From contig CM075651.1 of assembly GCA_037953625.1 (NCBI GenBank), positions 160,837,501-160,901,500 of the forward strand: a stretch of 64,000 nt of DNA, read 5' to 3'. The translations under genes were made by a program, and so were the position numbers. Source of the stretch: Crotalaria pallida (Eukaryota; Streptophyta; Magnoliopsida; Fabales; Fabaceae). The notes below the pieces were generated by a model. It was given only the letters and a program-made list of their open reading frames with translations, did not search any database and had not been told where the DNA came from. This document shows, in pieces, positions 35,410 to 47,230 of this stretch (its first letter is position 1; the number at the start of each line of letters is the position of its first letter).

Positions 35410-37960
35410 AATACATTTACAAATTTTAACTGCTTATGAAAATTAGATTAAAATGATTTAGATTAATTAATTGAAATTAGATATAAATAGTTTAGTAATA
35501 ATTTTCTAAAAAATAAGACTTAGTTTAGTATATTTTTTTTAGTTAGAATGGCTCGTGTAAATAAAAGAAAGTAAAATTATTCATTTAGTTACTTATCTTA
35601 TTTTATTGTTTTAAAAATAATTTCTCATATTTTTTTTCTCATATTGGTTCTTAACCTGATTGTTTGTCTTAGTTTAATATCTCATGATCATTTTTAGCAT
35701 ATTTCATCATTAAAATTGATTAAAATAAATTTTTTAAACATAATATTCTGTTTTTTTTTTCATTTTAAAGGATAAATATATCAAGAACTAACATATAAAG
35801 TTTTAATACATGCATGGTCTCGAAAATAAGATCATGTTAATAAGATGGGAAGAAAATCTTGGTCTTTTGAAAAATTTCATTTTTTTTATGGAATTTGTTT
35901 AGAGAGTTTACGATTTTCTGTTTTCTCTGGTTTCTCCCACATTTGAAATATAGTTAGGTTTTACCAACCCACCATACTTTCTAATGTAAGTAAAAATTTC
36001 TCTTAACTGACATTTGGTTTCTATTCTTCTAAGGTTCTCACATATAACCTTGTAATAAATTCCCTTAAAGGTTGTCTTCTCTTGGTTGCTTTGTTCAGCT
36101 AAACTGAACTTACCTTGACCTTTCTTTTAGAGCTAAACATAGATTTCCTTCGAGCTAGGTTTTGTTAGGAATCGAAAATTTCTATATGATATGACATTTG
36201 AAGATATACCTAATTATAACTATCATAACAATCGTAGCCATCGAAGACTTCTCAAATTATGATTGCGAGTCTCGAAATCGTCCAAGTAAATTGGATAAAT
36301 GGACTAACTTACATATCATAACTTAAAGGACGCAATTCGGATCAATGACATGGGGGCTTGTGACCAGGATCGGTGATCTGAACACCTAGATAGCCTATAC
36401 TAGTCATTGGTTTGAATCCGATCTAGATAGTCATTTGGAAACACGGTGTAGAAAGCCAACTCGGCAAATTGTTGCATAAAGAGGATGCAAATCTTGGATT
36501 AAGTCACATCCTCATCATAATTGGCATTGATTAAGTGTATCTATTTCAAGAATAACCAAAATCAATGGATAATGACAAAAGATTACACAGTTGATCCTAA
36601 TCTAGGTACTAATCCAAGACAATATCGTAAGATTACTCTTGAACAATGGATAATAACATCTCAATAGATTATGTTCATTCAATCAAGGATAAATGATAGA
36701 TTATATATACAAATAGATGATTTATACTCTTAAAACCTTTAAAAATCTAAGAGAATATTATATGCAAAAATAAAGTCTTAGTAAAAAAAAAAAAAAAAAA
36801 AACTAGTCCGCACGGCAACACAACAAGTGCTATAAATATATATGGTCCTTCATGTGCAAATCAACAAACAACAATAACACACAACGTTAATATACAAAAT
36901 TAAAGAGACTTTCAATATTGAAACTCAATTTGTGTGTAAGCATAACACCCTTTTTATAAAGAGCTCCTTAACATCTCGACAAGTATGTAAAACTAAGATC
37001 CCATCTCAGTTTTTTTTTTAAAAAAAAAGATCACATCTCACCAAATTCAATTTTTTTTTTATTTTACATATTTCTCTCATAAGTATATATTCTTTCATGT
37101 TTTGATAATACAAAAAATCATATTTTTTCATAAATTATTACTATAATTGATTTTTTAATAAGTGCGTTAGAATACTTATTAGTATTTACCAATTAACTAA
37201 TACCTAAGCTAGAAGATTTCGGATGATGAATAATTGTCATCACTGGACTCAACCCTCAAGTCTTAACCATTGGACTTCGATGTCTATTTTGCCAAATACT
37301 GTGTCCAAAATGGATAAACAGTCTTTTCGTTATTGTTTCTAGTAATAAAATTCATTAATTGTAAAAGAATTAGCTTCTATTTTTGGGATGTTGATATTTG
37401 ATACATGCCCATTGTTTGTTTGACTGTTTATGCATTCCACTTGAGCCCCATATACCCACCACCATCACATAAAGTTTGGAGCCACGTGGTTTCATCAGGC
37501 CAGTTTTTTTTTTTTTGGGTTACAATGGAAAGCTACTAAAAAACTGAAAAGAAAAGAAAGAAACAAACTAACGAAAACTCATCATCAGGCCAGTATGATT
37601 TGGTGTAATGGTAAATGCGCGCCGCGCGGAGGATATTTGTGCTGAAAAAAGACTAAAATAGTCATGTGGATGGTATTTTTTTTATGATTTTTCGGATAAT
37701 TCTCCTAATAAAACCGCTTACGTATATTGGTAAGAATTATCATTTAAAATAATGACAATTTTATTTTTAATTGCCGATCGCACTAATTTGCACCGGTGTC
37801 ATGTGTATGGTTTAGTAAGTGTTTTATTCATTATTTCATACCTATTATTTTTTTGTTTTTAACATAGTAGTTCTATTAAAAAAAAAAACATAGTTGTTGG
37901 TATTATTGTAAGGATTTTCAAAGTTTCGAGGATTATTTTTTATATATACAAGTCTGTAAA
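35410..37960. other. Gene desert, possible LTR-retrotransposon remnant
   Basis: No coding region. 36150-36540 is less AT-rich and looks like old repeat sequence. At 36833-36910 a TATA-like CTATAAATATATATGG is followed by a run of 'aacaaacaacaataacac', a promoter-and-leader look also seen in LTRs, but no frame follows. A poly-A run lies at about 36784-36801. Confidence 0.35.
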
Positions 37961-37979
37961 ATATTTTTAAGGAATTTTT

Positions 37980-38174
37980 TTTTGTCCGAATTTCTTGCGG
38001 AACCATCGGTATCCCAAGAACACCCTTAATACCAATGAGTCATTGAGACTAATTTGGAGCGAGCTTCCTAGTGAGATGTTTTTAGTGGGAATCGAACCCG
38101 AGGCTACTAGCACCCTTATCTCATTCCCAGAATTTCAGTTGAGAGCTTACACCAACTGAACCAAATCCCGTTGG
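37980..38174 (-). mobile_element. tRNA-derived SINE, family B
   Basis: Same body as 5859-6057 and 52921-53132 (shared 'tagtgggaatcgaacccg'). Flanked by TAAGGAATTTTT (37968) and TAAGGAAATTTTT (38175), a target duplication differing by one base. Poly-T at the left edge is the A tail on the minus strand. Confidence 0.8.
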
Positions 38175-38221
38175 TAAGGAAATTTTTATATTGATGACCA
38201 ACATTTTATTCGAAAGTTATA

Positions 38222-38826
38222 CTTCCTCCGTTTTCTCTTCACATGTTTCCTTTGAAAAAATTGTTTATTTGTATTTATTTATCTTATTTAAAAATAAAAA
38301 ATGATTGATTGAATTATAAAGTTAACCTACAAACAAACCTATATTATAAAAAAAAGTGATATGTGTTACTTTATTATTATTGGTTGATTATCAAGTTACA
38401 CATGTCACTATCTTTTTTTTTTTGGTAACGAAATAGATTAAGTTAATTTTATTATTCAGTTATACCAACAAAGCCTTTTCCATGCCCACGACAGGGATCG
38501 AACCCCTGACATCATGCTTAAGGAATTCAGCTATCTACCAACTGTGCTGAGCTTTGTTCACATGTCACTATCTTATTATGATGTATTAGATCGATATTTT
38601 AGATTTATTTATCGTAGCTCTTTAAAGATTTAAAATTGTAATAATTGTTATTTTTCGAGTGAGTTTATCTATATTTAATAAGGTTTTAATTTATGTCAAC
38701 AGTAAATTAAAATTAACAATTATAAAAAAAAATACAACTAATTTATTAGAAATCACAACAGTACTTGCATTTCTTGACAAATGTATTTCCGTATAATGAA
38801 ACAAATAAATAATAATGAACAAGTGC
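38222..38826. mobile_element. Decayed Stowaway-like element split by a SINE
   Basis: Starts CTTCCTCCGTTTTCTCTTCAC after TA (38220-38221). The right end near 38826 is eroded, so it is placed only roughly. A SINE at 38415-38558 with its own target duplication interrupts it. Confidence 0.5.
38415..38558 (-). mobile_element. tRNA-derived SINE, family D
   Basis: Flanked by a perfect 16-bp target duplication CACATGTCACTATCTT (38399-38414 and 38559-38574). On the minus strand the head GCTCAGCACAGTTGGTAGAT is A-box-like and GGGGTTCGATCCCTG contains a canonical B box. The A tail is the poly-T run at 38415-38423. Confidence 0.88.
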
Positions 38827-39179
38827 TAGACGGAAAAAAAATTACTAGCTAGCATTGTATAACTGATGAATATTGATACGTTGGTAAAAAAACATTAACT
38901 CATGATACATAATATCATGAATTTGAATCACAATGATAATGAGAAAATCTCCATGGTGAATAATTTATAAATATACGTATAAATGTTCATCAAATCTTAT
39001 TAAGGCGAATAACTCCACGAGATCTTATTTCTTTTTAAGGGTATTGTTAGCTAGTGTCTTAAGGGCATTGGTTAAGGATTATATTAAAGACACTCGTTAA
39101 CATTTTTATTTAAAAAAAAAAACTTTTGTTATCCCGTCATCAACTAGTCACAAAAGCATTCAACTACATTAATTTTTTT

Positions 39180-39352
39180 CCTTTAGGTACCCACTCGTGC
39201 AATTGGGTGACTAATACTTACGATATTGTCAGACACTTTCGGGAGCTAGTTTCCCAGCAAGACCTCTTACATTCGCAAGAATCGGAGATCAAACCTCCAA
39301 CCATTTACTTAAATAACAAAAGATCTCTGATCATCTATGCTAATCTCCACTA
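39180..39352 (-). mobile_element. Possible tRNA-derived SINE or old repeat
   Basis: A minus-strand GGTTTGATCTCCGATTC word resembles a B box. The segment is GC-richer than its surroundings and sits in repeat-dense DNA. No target duplication found. Confidence 0.35.
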
Positions 39353-39525
39353 GTAATCACACTAATTTTTACATTAACTGATTGTCAATTAAATATATAT
39401 TTTACTTATCCAAAAAATGTTTATATATATATATAGTAGTCAAATACTAAATAACACAGTAGAGTTTATGTTATGGGCTTTTCCAAGAGCATTCGCATCA
39501 AAGTTTTAACACAAATTACTCAAAT

Positions 39526-39655
39526 GAGTTTGACCTAGTGGAATTATGTTAGGACTATAAGGATATTGAGAACCCATAAGACCATAAGGTTAGAGACTCA
39601 AATCCTTGTGAAGAACATCCATTGGGGAAGCAACCCCACCCAATTGCTCCAGTAT
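39526..39655 (+). mobile_element. tRNA-derived SINE, family C (truncated)
   Basis: Shares head and middle with 63533-63719 (GAGTTTGACCTAGTGGAA, then 'aaggatattgagaacccata' and 'agaacatcc'). It lacks the 3' part of that copy and has no clear target duplication. Confidence 0.65.
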
Positions 39656-39772
39656 AAAATTTTTTACACCATCAGTCCATCATCTACTATTCATTTGTAT
39701 TACTTTAATCTAAAAGTCAACGACCATAAACGGATGAATGGTGGATGATACACTGATGATGTAAAAAAGTTT
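39656..39772. mobile_element. Small inverted-repeat MITE
   Basis: TTTTTTACACCATCAGTCCA on the left is mirrored near 39744-39772 (reading GATACACTGATGATGTAAAA). It abuts the truncated SINE directly, so its insertion may be what cut that SINE. Confidence 0.6.
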
Positions 39773-40153
39773 ACACTATCGGTGCATTATCCATTTTCTC
39801 AATTTATAAAACTTAGATACATTAGTGTTATTATTATATAATTATTTTGTTATAAAATTCAATTTTAAACTAGTCACATCTTTTACTATAGCAGATAAAA
39901 TTTATCAAAATCACGTATTAACATTATATCATTGTTCTACTTTTGAAACTCAATTTTATTTTTTATTCAATTGTTATTCATAAATTCAAATTTTTTATTT
40001 CCAAAATAGAATATTTGCCGTCAAATAACATTTATAAGCTCATTTTTTTACTTTTTAATATTTATATTTGTATTTAAATAATATTTAAAAATTAAATTTG
40101 CATAAGAGTTAAAATTACATAACAATACCTACTTAAAATTATATCCATAAAAA

Positions 40154-40703
40154 GAGTTTTAATTACATTTTTTATCGTTTATCTTACTTGCAAGATTTCA
40201 TTCGAATCTTAATCTTTTTCTGACTTATTTTGATCCTTTATTTTTTTCACAAAATTCAATTTTGTTCTTTTGTCATAATAGTGTTATATTTATCGAAATA
40301 TTAACACTTATTACCAAAAACTGCAAAGTGTTGCTTACCATAATCTTGAAAAAATTTCATGTCACCATCTGATGAAGGCTGAGAACAATGATGTTGGTTC
40401 AATAATGGTAAAGCAAGCTAGATCCCAGTGATGGTTGAACAATAAAGACAAAGACGACGATGTGATAGAAATAAGAACAAAGACGAAAGTCGAAACTTTA
40501 TCGATAAAGCTCTAAAAATATATGTCAAGTTCTATCGATGGAATTAATGTGCGTAAATATTACGAGTAAAACTAAAATCGTTACGACAAAAGGATCAAAT
40601 TAATCAAAAAAAAAAACCAATGTAAGTTTTTTTAAAAAAAAAATAATCAAAGAGCAAAATGAATCTTGAAAATAAGACAAAAGACAAAAATGTAATTAAG
40701 CCT
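40154..40703. mobile_element. Long-TIR MITE, about 550 bp
   Basis: The left GAGTTTTAATTACATTTTT mirrors the right AAAAATGTAATTAAGCCT; the inverted homology continues about 90 bp (ATTTTGATCCTTT against 'aaaggatcaaatt'). The centre is unique and noncoding. Resembles the AGGCTTAATTA-type MITE at 62323. Confidence 0.65.
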
Positions 40704-41425
40704 AAAAATATAAAATATTTCTCTTAATATTATAATTTAATTAGCACTTCCTCTTAAATCAAAATCAAAATCATAATATAATAACTTATATTTTAAAATA
40801 GAAGGAAAAAAATTTAAGAATATTTATTTTAGTTATTTTATTGATATTGTTATCATTAAGATATTAAATGGGTGGTGTAGAGTTAAAAATGAGAAAGTAA
40901 AAAAATAATACATCAATTGAAGTGTTAACAAATGCTTCAAGGACATTATTTAAACATGCAAAAAAACGTATTTTTATCTTAGAAAATGGTACATTTAATA
41001 TATTGAAAAGTGTTGTACTTTACTTTTCAATATTAACATACTGTACTTTCTTCTAAAATGTTTAAACAATATCTTTAAAACACTTGTTAATATAGCCCTA
41101 AATAAAAACCGTAAAATTACTATAAAAAATAGGATATATTTGTTTATGTACTAAAATAAGAATTTACCACCAACAAGGTCCAACGTACTTAGTTACTAGT
41201 AGATAATCCCTTTAAATATGATGTGAGAGGTTTAATTCATGTCATGGGTAAGAAAAAATGCTTTGTTGGTAGAGACACGACTCAATTAGATAATCTTTAC
41301 ATCTAGAAATTTGGAGGGACCCAATTAGATAATCTTTACATCTAGAAATTTGGAGAGGATTAATTTTTAGCTATCGACTCTAGAATACTCTTGATGCGCG
41401 AAAAAAAATTACAATACATAGTATT

Positions 41426-41528
41426 TTTTTTTGTTTACATGAGAGGTCTGGGACTAGAACCCATGACCTGGGGAGGGGGAAATCCTAAGTGTCCCTACAA
41501 CCACCAACTGGACTGTCTTACGCGGACT
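41426..41528 (-). mobile_element. Short tRNA-derived SINE, family A
   Basis: Second copy of the 34448 element, same orientation. Flanked by ACAATACATAGTATT (41411) and ACAGTACATAATATT (41529), a 15-bp target duplication with two mismatches. Confidence 0.82.
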
Positions 41529-42621
41529 ACAGTACATAATATTCATGACTACTAATTGGCAACGTGTCAATGTTGACTGATACGATTAATTAGTGAAGAT
41601 TAGGAATGACAAAGATTTCCATTTTTCATTTCACCGCACTAATTGTCACTTTATTTTTTCTTATTACTTTATTATATAAAAATATGCTCTTTATCTCTCT
41701 CTCAGTATGTGTGTATATATATATATACACACACATATATATAATGTTATAAAAAATTACTTTTATATATATATAGATTATTTTATATTTTTATGAGATA
41801 TTTATTGTTTTTCAAAACTAATTATGTTAAACGAATATTTTTATCAACTAAGTTTAATTCTTCATAAAAGAAATAATGCAATTAAAATAAATAAAAATGT
41901 TAAATTTGTAAATCCTTCTTTAAAAAAAAATTAAGGAGTTAACAACTCATCTCAATCCTGGTGCAGTGAACATACTCCTACACCTCATTTTGAACTCCTA
42001 CACCTCATTTTGGAGTATAAAAAAAACGTAGGAAAGAAAAAAAATGTACTTCTTTATTTCCTAAATTTAAGTAATAGTTCTAGACTTCGTCTTGATCTTC
42101 TTTTATAAGCATATATCTCAATTTTTATTGATAATAATAATTTTTTTTTGCACAAATATCATTATTTACTCAATATTTTTTGAGTCTCAATAATAAGTAA
42201 AGGAATAACTTTGAAAAAAAAAATCCTCTCTCCGTTTTTAATTATAAGAGAAAAAAACAATTTCTTATTTATTACAAAAATTAATTAAGTGCATTTAATT
42301 TTTTTTCAATTTTATAACAAAAAATAGAAATATGTTAAGAAAGTAACATTAAAAATAAAATAAAATTAAATAAGACAACTAATTTATAGAAGCATTTTAA
42401 GAAAATAAATGGTGAATAAAAGAAAAAATTAATGAAGTTAGTTAATTTTTCTTGATATTTAAGATATTTAATAAAAATAATTTTTTTAATAATTAAGTTG
42501 GAATAAAATACTAAATATTATAAATTTCAATAGTATTAATTAATAACAATAACTAGTTTCTTTAATTTGGATGAAAAATTACTTCAAATACTTATATTTA
42601 GATATTGAATTTTTCTAATAA

Positions 42622-43180
42622 GCAACCTGAATTTGGATGGTTGCTATGCAACCTTTTGTTGGACTAATGAGAGTTTATCACCTAATGTATTTATGTCATG
42701 TCATTGTTTAAAATAATCAAAATTAATTTTTGCAATTTGGTCCAACATAAAAACTACATTATTTTAATTTAGTCTTTTGTATTTTTAGACAAATTATACT
42801 CCATCTAGTCCTATTTATAAGGCATACTTATCCATATCACACGGACCAAAGAAGGTAATTAAGTTTCTTGAAACTTTAAAAAAATATTTTAACATTACAA
42901 TTTAACCATCTTATCTTGTATTGAGAATTTCATAATGTATTATTTCACATCAATGGATAAAGGGCAAATAAGAGAAAATAACAATAAATGCTTCCTAGAA
43001 AATGCAAAGTGACTTATAAATAAGACCAAATAATTCTTCTTGAATATGCCGTATAAATAGGACCGGAGGGAGTAACTTCTAATTGCCAAATCAATCAATG
43101 ACATGTTATTAATATATTAGGTGACAAACTCTCACTAATCCAAGAGAAGGTTGCATAGCAACCATCTAAATTTAAATTGC
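42622..43180. mobile_element. MITE carrying a nested Stowaway
   Basis: Outer arms: GGATGGTTGCTATGCAACC on the left and GGTTGCATAGCAACCATC on the right. The inverted homology extends to 'gagtttatcacctaat' and 'attaggtgacaaactc'. Between the arms lies a complete Stowaway (42799-43072), so the outer element is older. Confidence 0.78.
42799..43072. mobile_element. Stowaway-like MITE nested in another MITE
   Basis: CTCCATCTAGTCCTATTTAT against ATAAATAGGACCGGAGGGAG, with TA at 42797-42798 and 43073-43074. An inverted relative of 11370-11643 (shared 'catatcacacggaccaaag' region). Confidence 0.87.
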
Positions 43181-44073
43181 ATAACAGTAATTCCCTTAAA
43201 TATTTAGAAATGAATCGATTAAACAGGATTGATAAAAAAATAAAAAGAAAAAAAAAAACACGAGTTTAGCAAGAAGAGAGAGTTGTTATTTTTTAAGGTG
43301 TTGCAATTGGACCATAAAAACAAAAACACACTCACTCACAGTGACACGTTGGTTTCTTTCTTTTTATGTATTGATGATTGAGAGTGTGCGCTGTTTTTTC
43401 TTTTCTCTCTCTCTCTCTCTCTGTTTCATAGTACAGTAGTGGTGAGTCTCGAGTGGACCTCAATAACTCTCCCTACAATCTCACTCCAACAACAAACTTC
43501 TCTCTCTCTCTTCATAACCCACCCATTCTATTTTTCTTTTTCCATTCCCTGTACAGATTATTATAAAACCCAAACCAAACCAAAAAAAAAAGCACCCACC
43601 TTCATTTACCAAAAATGCAGCTCAATAGTAATAATGGGTCACTGTGATTCACTCCTACTTCCATTTCCTCATCAGAGTCAGAGGCTACTTATGCTGCTGC
43701 TGCCTTTTGCTATTATCAGTTTGCTTCCATTCTTCTTTCTTGTGTTTTGTTTAATTGTTGTTGTTGGGGTGGGTCGGTCACATACATTGATTATGTGTTA
43801 TGACCTCCATCAATGACTAATTTTGTTTTTAGGGCTTTCATCTTTCCCACATTTCATTCATTAATTTTGGGTACTGGATCTTGCTTTCTCTCTTCATTCT
43901 CTATTGTTAATTGAGTAATTCTTTGGCATCCTTTGCTCTTTTGCAAAATCATTTTGTTAAAAAAGTGAAAAGGGGTAGAGAGTAATAGTTGCAACGGTTT
44001 AAACCCTGCTCCAAAGCCTCTTTATTTTCTCTTCTTATTACCCAACCCACCCAATCCAAAGGGACAAGAAACA

Positions 44074-44109
<36 letters not shown>

Positions 44110-44346
44110 ATATAAGTATTGTTCTTTCTTTCTTTTCTTTATACCCTCCTACTACTATTACTACTACTGCCCGTTGTTGTTTTTATTCGTCATTTTATTA
44201 AATTTAATTAATTTAGTTACAAACGTGCCTCCAACTATTCACATTTTCAACCCTCCCTTGTTTCTTTGAACCAAGCCAAGCCAAGTGAGTGTTGAATATA
44301 TCATTGAGCTGAATTATTGCATAAAGCATCATCATCATCATCTGAT
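43181..44346 (+). promoter_or_regulatory. Promoter and leader region of the DUF1191 gene
   Basis: CT-rich runs at about 43404-43424 and 43500-43512, a possible TATA (TTATTATAAAACC near 43557), and a GAAA microsatellite at about 44066-44109. Several short upstream ATG frames exist, including a 125-codon one at 43439, but they have no protein character and are read as leader. The transcription start is not fixed. Confidence 0.45.
44066..44109. repeat. AAAG tetranucleotide microsatellite
   Basis: About ten tandem AAAG/GAAA units upstream of the DUF1191 start, followed by a CTTT-rich segment. Confidence 0.88.
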
Positions 44347-45348
44347 ATGGGGCTTCTTCCTTGGAGCCTCGCCGTTCTTGCTCTCCTCTTATCCCTTCCG
44401 AATCATCTCATCATCATCCTCATGAGTCAATCTACTACCGCCACCGAAAGAAGCCAAGCCAAGGCGCTCGATGCCATTCTTCAAGATTATGCTTACAGGG
44501 CTTTGGTCACACCCAAAACAGGCACCATTTACAATGCCACCAACCTCCCTTCCAATTTGACTGGTGTTAAGGTTGCCGCATTGCGATTAAGGAGCGGCAG
44601 TTTAAGGAGGAGAGGTTTTCAGGCGTACAACGAGTTCCAGATTCCGAAGGGGGTCATTGCGAAACCGTATGTCACGAGGCTGGTTTTGGTGTACCAGAAT
44701 CTGGGTGATTTGTCGGCTCGATACTACTCGTTGCCCAATCACACTTACTTGGCTCCGGTGCTGGGATTGCTCGCTTACGACGGTTCCAATTTGTCGGCTA
44801 CGAATTTGCAAGAATTGAATGTTGTCGCATCCCTGAACCCTATAAATATCGAGTTCCGGGATGTGAAATCTGCTCCTGATGGCACTGTCGCGAAATGTGT
44901 CTGGTTCGATTTGCAGGGTTCATCCAATTTCGCCAATGTGACAGGCGGCAACACTTGCTCTACTTCGCAACAGGGCCATTACTCGATAGTGGTCGAGTCC
45001 ACCACTCTTCCTCCGACACCTGCGCCAGCACCAGCACCAGCACCAACACCAAGGTCTCCTGCTCCGGCTCCTCCTGCGGTGGTGCCGAGTGGTCAAGGGG
45101 AAAGCAAGAGTAACAAGAAGGCAGGGATCATTGTCGGATCTGTCGTGGGAGGACTAGCGTTGTTGGCGTTGTTGTCATTGTTGGTTTTGTGGGCACACAA
45201 GTACAAACAAAAGAATAAGATACAGCAGATGGAAAGGGAAGCAGAGGTGGGAGAAGCTCTTCATATGGCCTCGGTTGGGGATACGAGAGCACCTGCTGCA
45301 ACAGTCACCCGAACACAACCGACCATTGAACATGAATATGTACCCTGA
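44347..45348 (+). CDS. DUF1191 family single-pass membrane protein
   Basis: An intronless gene of 333 residues. The N-terminal hydrophobic segment (MGLLPWSLAVLALLLSLP, residues 1-18, extending to about 30) acts as signal peptide. The DUF1191 ectodomain follows at about 36-225 (ALDAILQDYAYRAL, PKTGTIYNATNLPSNLTG, LRLRSGSLRRRG), with several N-glycosylation sites and Cys in KCVWFDL and NTCSTS. A Pro/Ala-rich hinge made of PAPAPAP repeats (about 219-250) precedes a transmembrane helix (AGIIVGSVVGGLALLALLSL, about 259-284) and a short tail ending HEYVP. Signal peptide, ectodomain, hinge, membrane span and tail are the standard layout of the plant DUF1191 family, whose function is unknown; it is likely at the cell surface. 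The first true ATG is at 44347; the frame is open ten codons further up without one. Confidence 0.93.
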   Translation: MGLLPWSLAVLALLLSLPNHLIIILMSQSTTATERSQAKALDAILQDYAYRALVTPKTGTIYNATNLPSNLTGVKVAALRLRSGSLRRRGFQAYNEFQIPKGVIAKPYVTRLVLVYQNLGDLSARYYSLPNHTYLAPVLGLLAYDGSNLSATNLQELNVVASLNPINIEFRDVKSAPDGTVAKCVWFDLQGSSNFANVTGGNTCSTSQQGHYSIVVESTTLPPTPAPAPAPAPTPRSPAPAPPAVVPSGQGESKSNKKAGIIVGSVVGGLALLALLSLLVLWAHKYKQKNKIQQMEREAEVGEALHMASVGDTRAPAATVTRTQPTIEHEYVP

Positions 45349-47230
45349 CAGACACACTATCTTTTGTGCATAATGTTCCTTCTGTTGCTGCTGTTCCTTC
45401 CGCACATATTCGAGTTCAGTTACTGCATTCAGAAATTCTTCTCAACAGCACACCTATTTTTGGTGGTGTCGTTCGCATCCCCCCGGTTTGTTTAGGCTCT
45501 TTGGTTTATTATACTTGTGGTAATATAGGATTTTTGTGTATATCTGATATCTCTTTTTATGATTCAATGTGGTGTGAATGTGGTAGTCAAAAGTGATTTT
45601 ATATGTTGATGATATGATCATGTATTCAGTTGTTTCATTGAAAAGGAATAAAATTTCGCGACCTACATTTTGGATTAGTTTTATATCCTCTTTGGACATG
45701 ATTGGAACTTGGAAGTTCATATAACTTGGTATTAATGAATTTATGCCCCGAGCTACTAGTTTGATTTCCATTTCATAACATTGCTCCTAAGTCCTGAGTA
45801 AAGCATACTTGGAAGTTTAGTGTGTACTCATTTTGCATAGACTGATTTTAGTTTTAAATGGTAAAAACTAAAAACCTTGTCACTGCTTTTGTTGCCATTG
45901 CCTTGCTAATAATTGGGTTTTGGTAGAGAGAAATGATATTGGTTTTCATATTGTCTATCCACCTTCCCCATACAGATCATAGTTTAAGCTTTTCATTTCA
46001 TAATGTTAAAATTGGTTAATGAGGAGTGTGGATAGGTAACTTAGCATGCCAATAATCCCACTTGGGTGGAATGCATACACAGAGCAAGTAGTTTAGTATA
46101 ATAATACTTGAACAGGGAAGCTTTGAAATTGACTATGAATAAGGCAAATGGCTTTGAATCAGATTAGTCACTGCGGCTGTGATCATTGTTTATTCTTAGA
46201 CCAGTAATTTGTTTCCAAGCGCGCGCACACACACACACCCAAAAAAAAAAAAGAGTAAGGGTGGCATTAAAGGGTTCCCTGAGGGCACACTGGTTAAGTA
46301 AGCAATGAAAAGTAAGTTTTTATTGGACAGATACCCACGTTTTCAATATATTGAATATGACATTCTCAATACAAATTTACTTCTTTTGTTTGTTTGGGGA
46401 CACTAGTTAACATTCTTCCTGTAAGTAGCAGTAAAGAGATACCTGCGGCTAAGTATTGGCTGGCAACACTTCATTCTTCTTACTAGTAGTTACGAATGAC
46501 TTTTTCCCTCATACTAAATATATGGTACAGCAAACTTGTTTCCACTTTGTTTTTAGAAAGAGTAATGTTATCTGTACAATAAAATTGAATATTACTATTG
46601 TTTAGTTTTTTTTAATCGAATATTGTGTGGTTTTTTTTTTTTTGAAGGGAATATTGTGTGGTTATACTTTCACACACTCTTACTCTTTTTTATATTCTAT
46701 GTAATATACTGTACTTTTATAAACTGTTACACTTGTTATTCTTTGACTTATATAATACACTCCAAAGAGAGAGTATGAATGCTTGACTATTTATATTGGG
46801 CTGTCACTTAATTTTGAGGTTGGGAATTTTATTATACTTTAGAAAGAAAGCGCATGGCCAACGAATCCAATTATTTTCCTATGACTTTAAGCTGCGACGC
46901 CGTCCACACCCAACATTTAATATTACTCGTACTTCATTTTGTCTTTCGCAATTCAAGTGTCACACTGTCACGCTCCATATCTAAATTAGTATAAATCTTG
47001 ATTGCCACTTGAGTAAATATAATACTGAGAAATATATAGTTTTTCTTATGAAGGGAAACTGATAAATATATTACGTAGTTGAATGTTAATAAATTAATGA
47101 ATTGCTTCAACCTTTACCGTGGAGCGATCAAAGCTGCCAAAAAGCATGACATTTTTAGTTTATATATCTTATTATTCTTATGAACGCTTTTTATTGTGGA
47201 TAAAAATTTCGAAGTGGTTATAATTTTAAA
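45349..47230. other. 3' region of the DUF1191 gene and intergenic DNA
   Basis: Nothing coding is supported. A GC/CA-rich dinucleotide run lies at about 46219-46238. The frame at 46796-46984 has no recognisable domain. Confidence 0.45.

Larger units (their letters stand above)
39773..42620. other. Repeat-rich gene desert
   Basis: Includes the long-TIR element at 40154-40703, a SINE at 41426-41528, a local direct repeat 'caattagataatctttacat' (near 41283 and 41321), and AT/GT dinucleotide runs at about 41705-41780. No coding region seen. Confidence 0.5.

Noticed and set aside
36833..36910. Promoter of a hidden gene at 36.8 kb
   Set aside because: A TATA-like word and CAA-rich leader are present, but no frame or splice structure follows; more likely repeat remnant.
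43439..43816. 125-codon frame upstream of the DUF1191 gene
   Set aside because: CT-rich leader sequence; the translation is low complexity with no domain.
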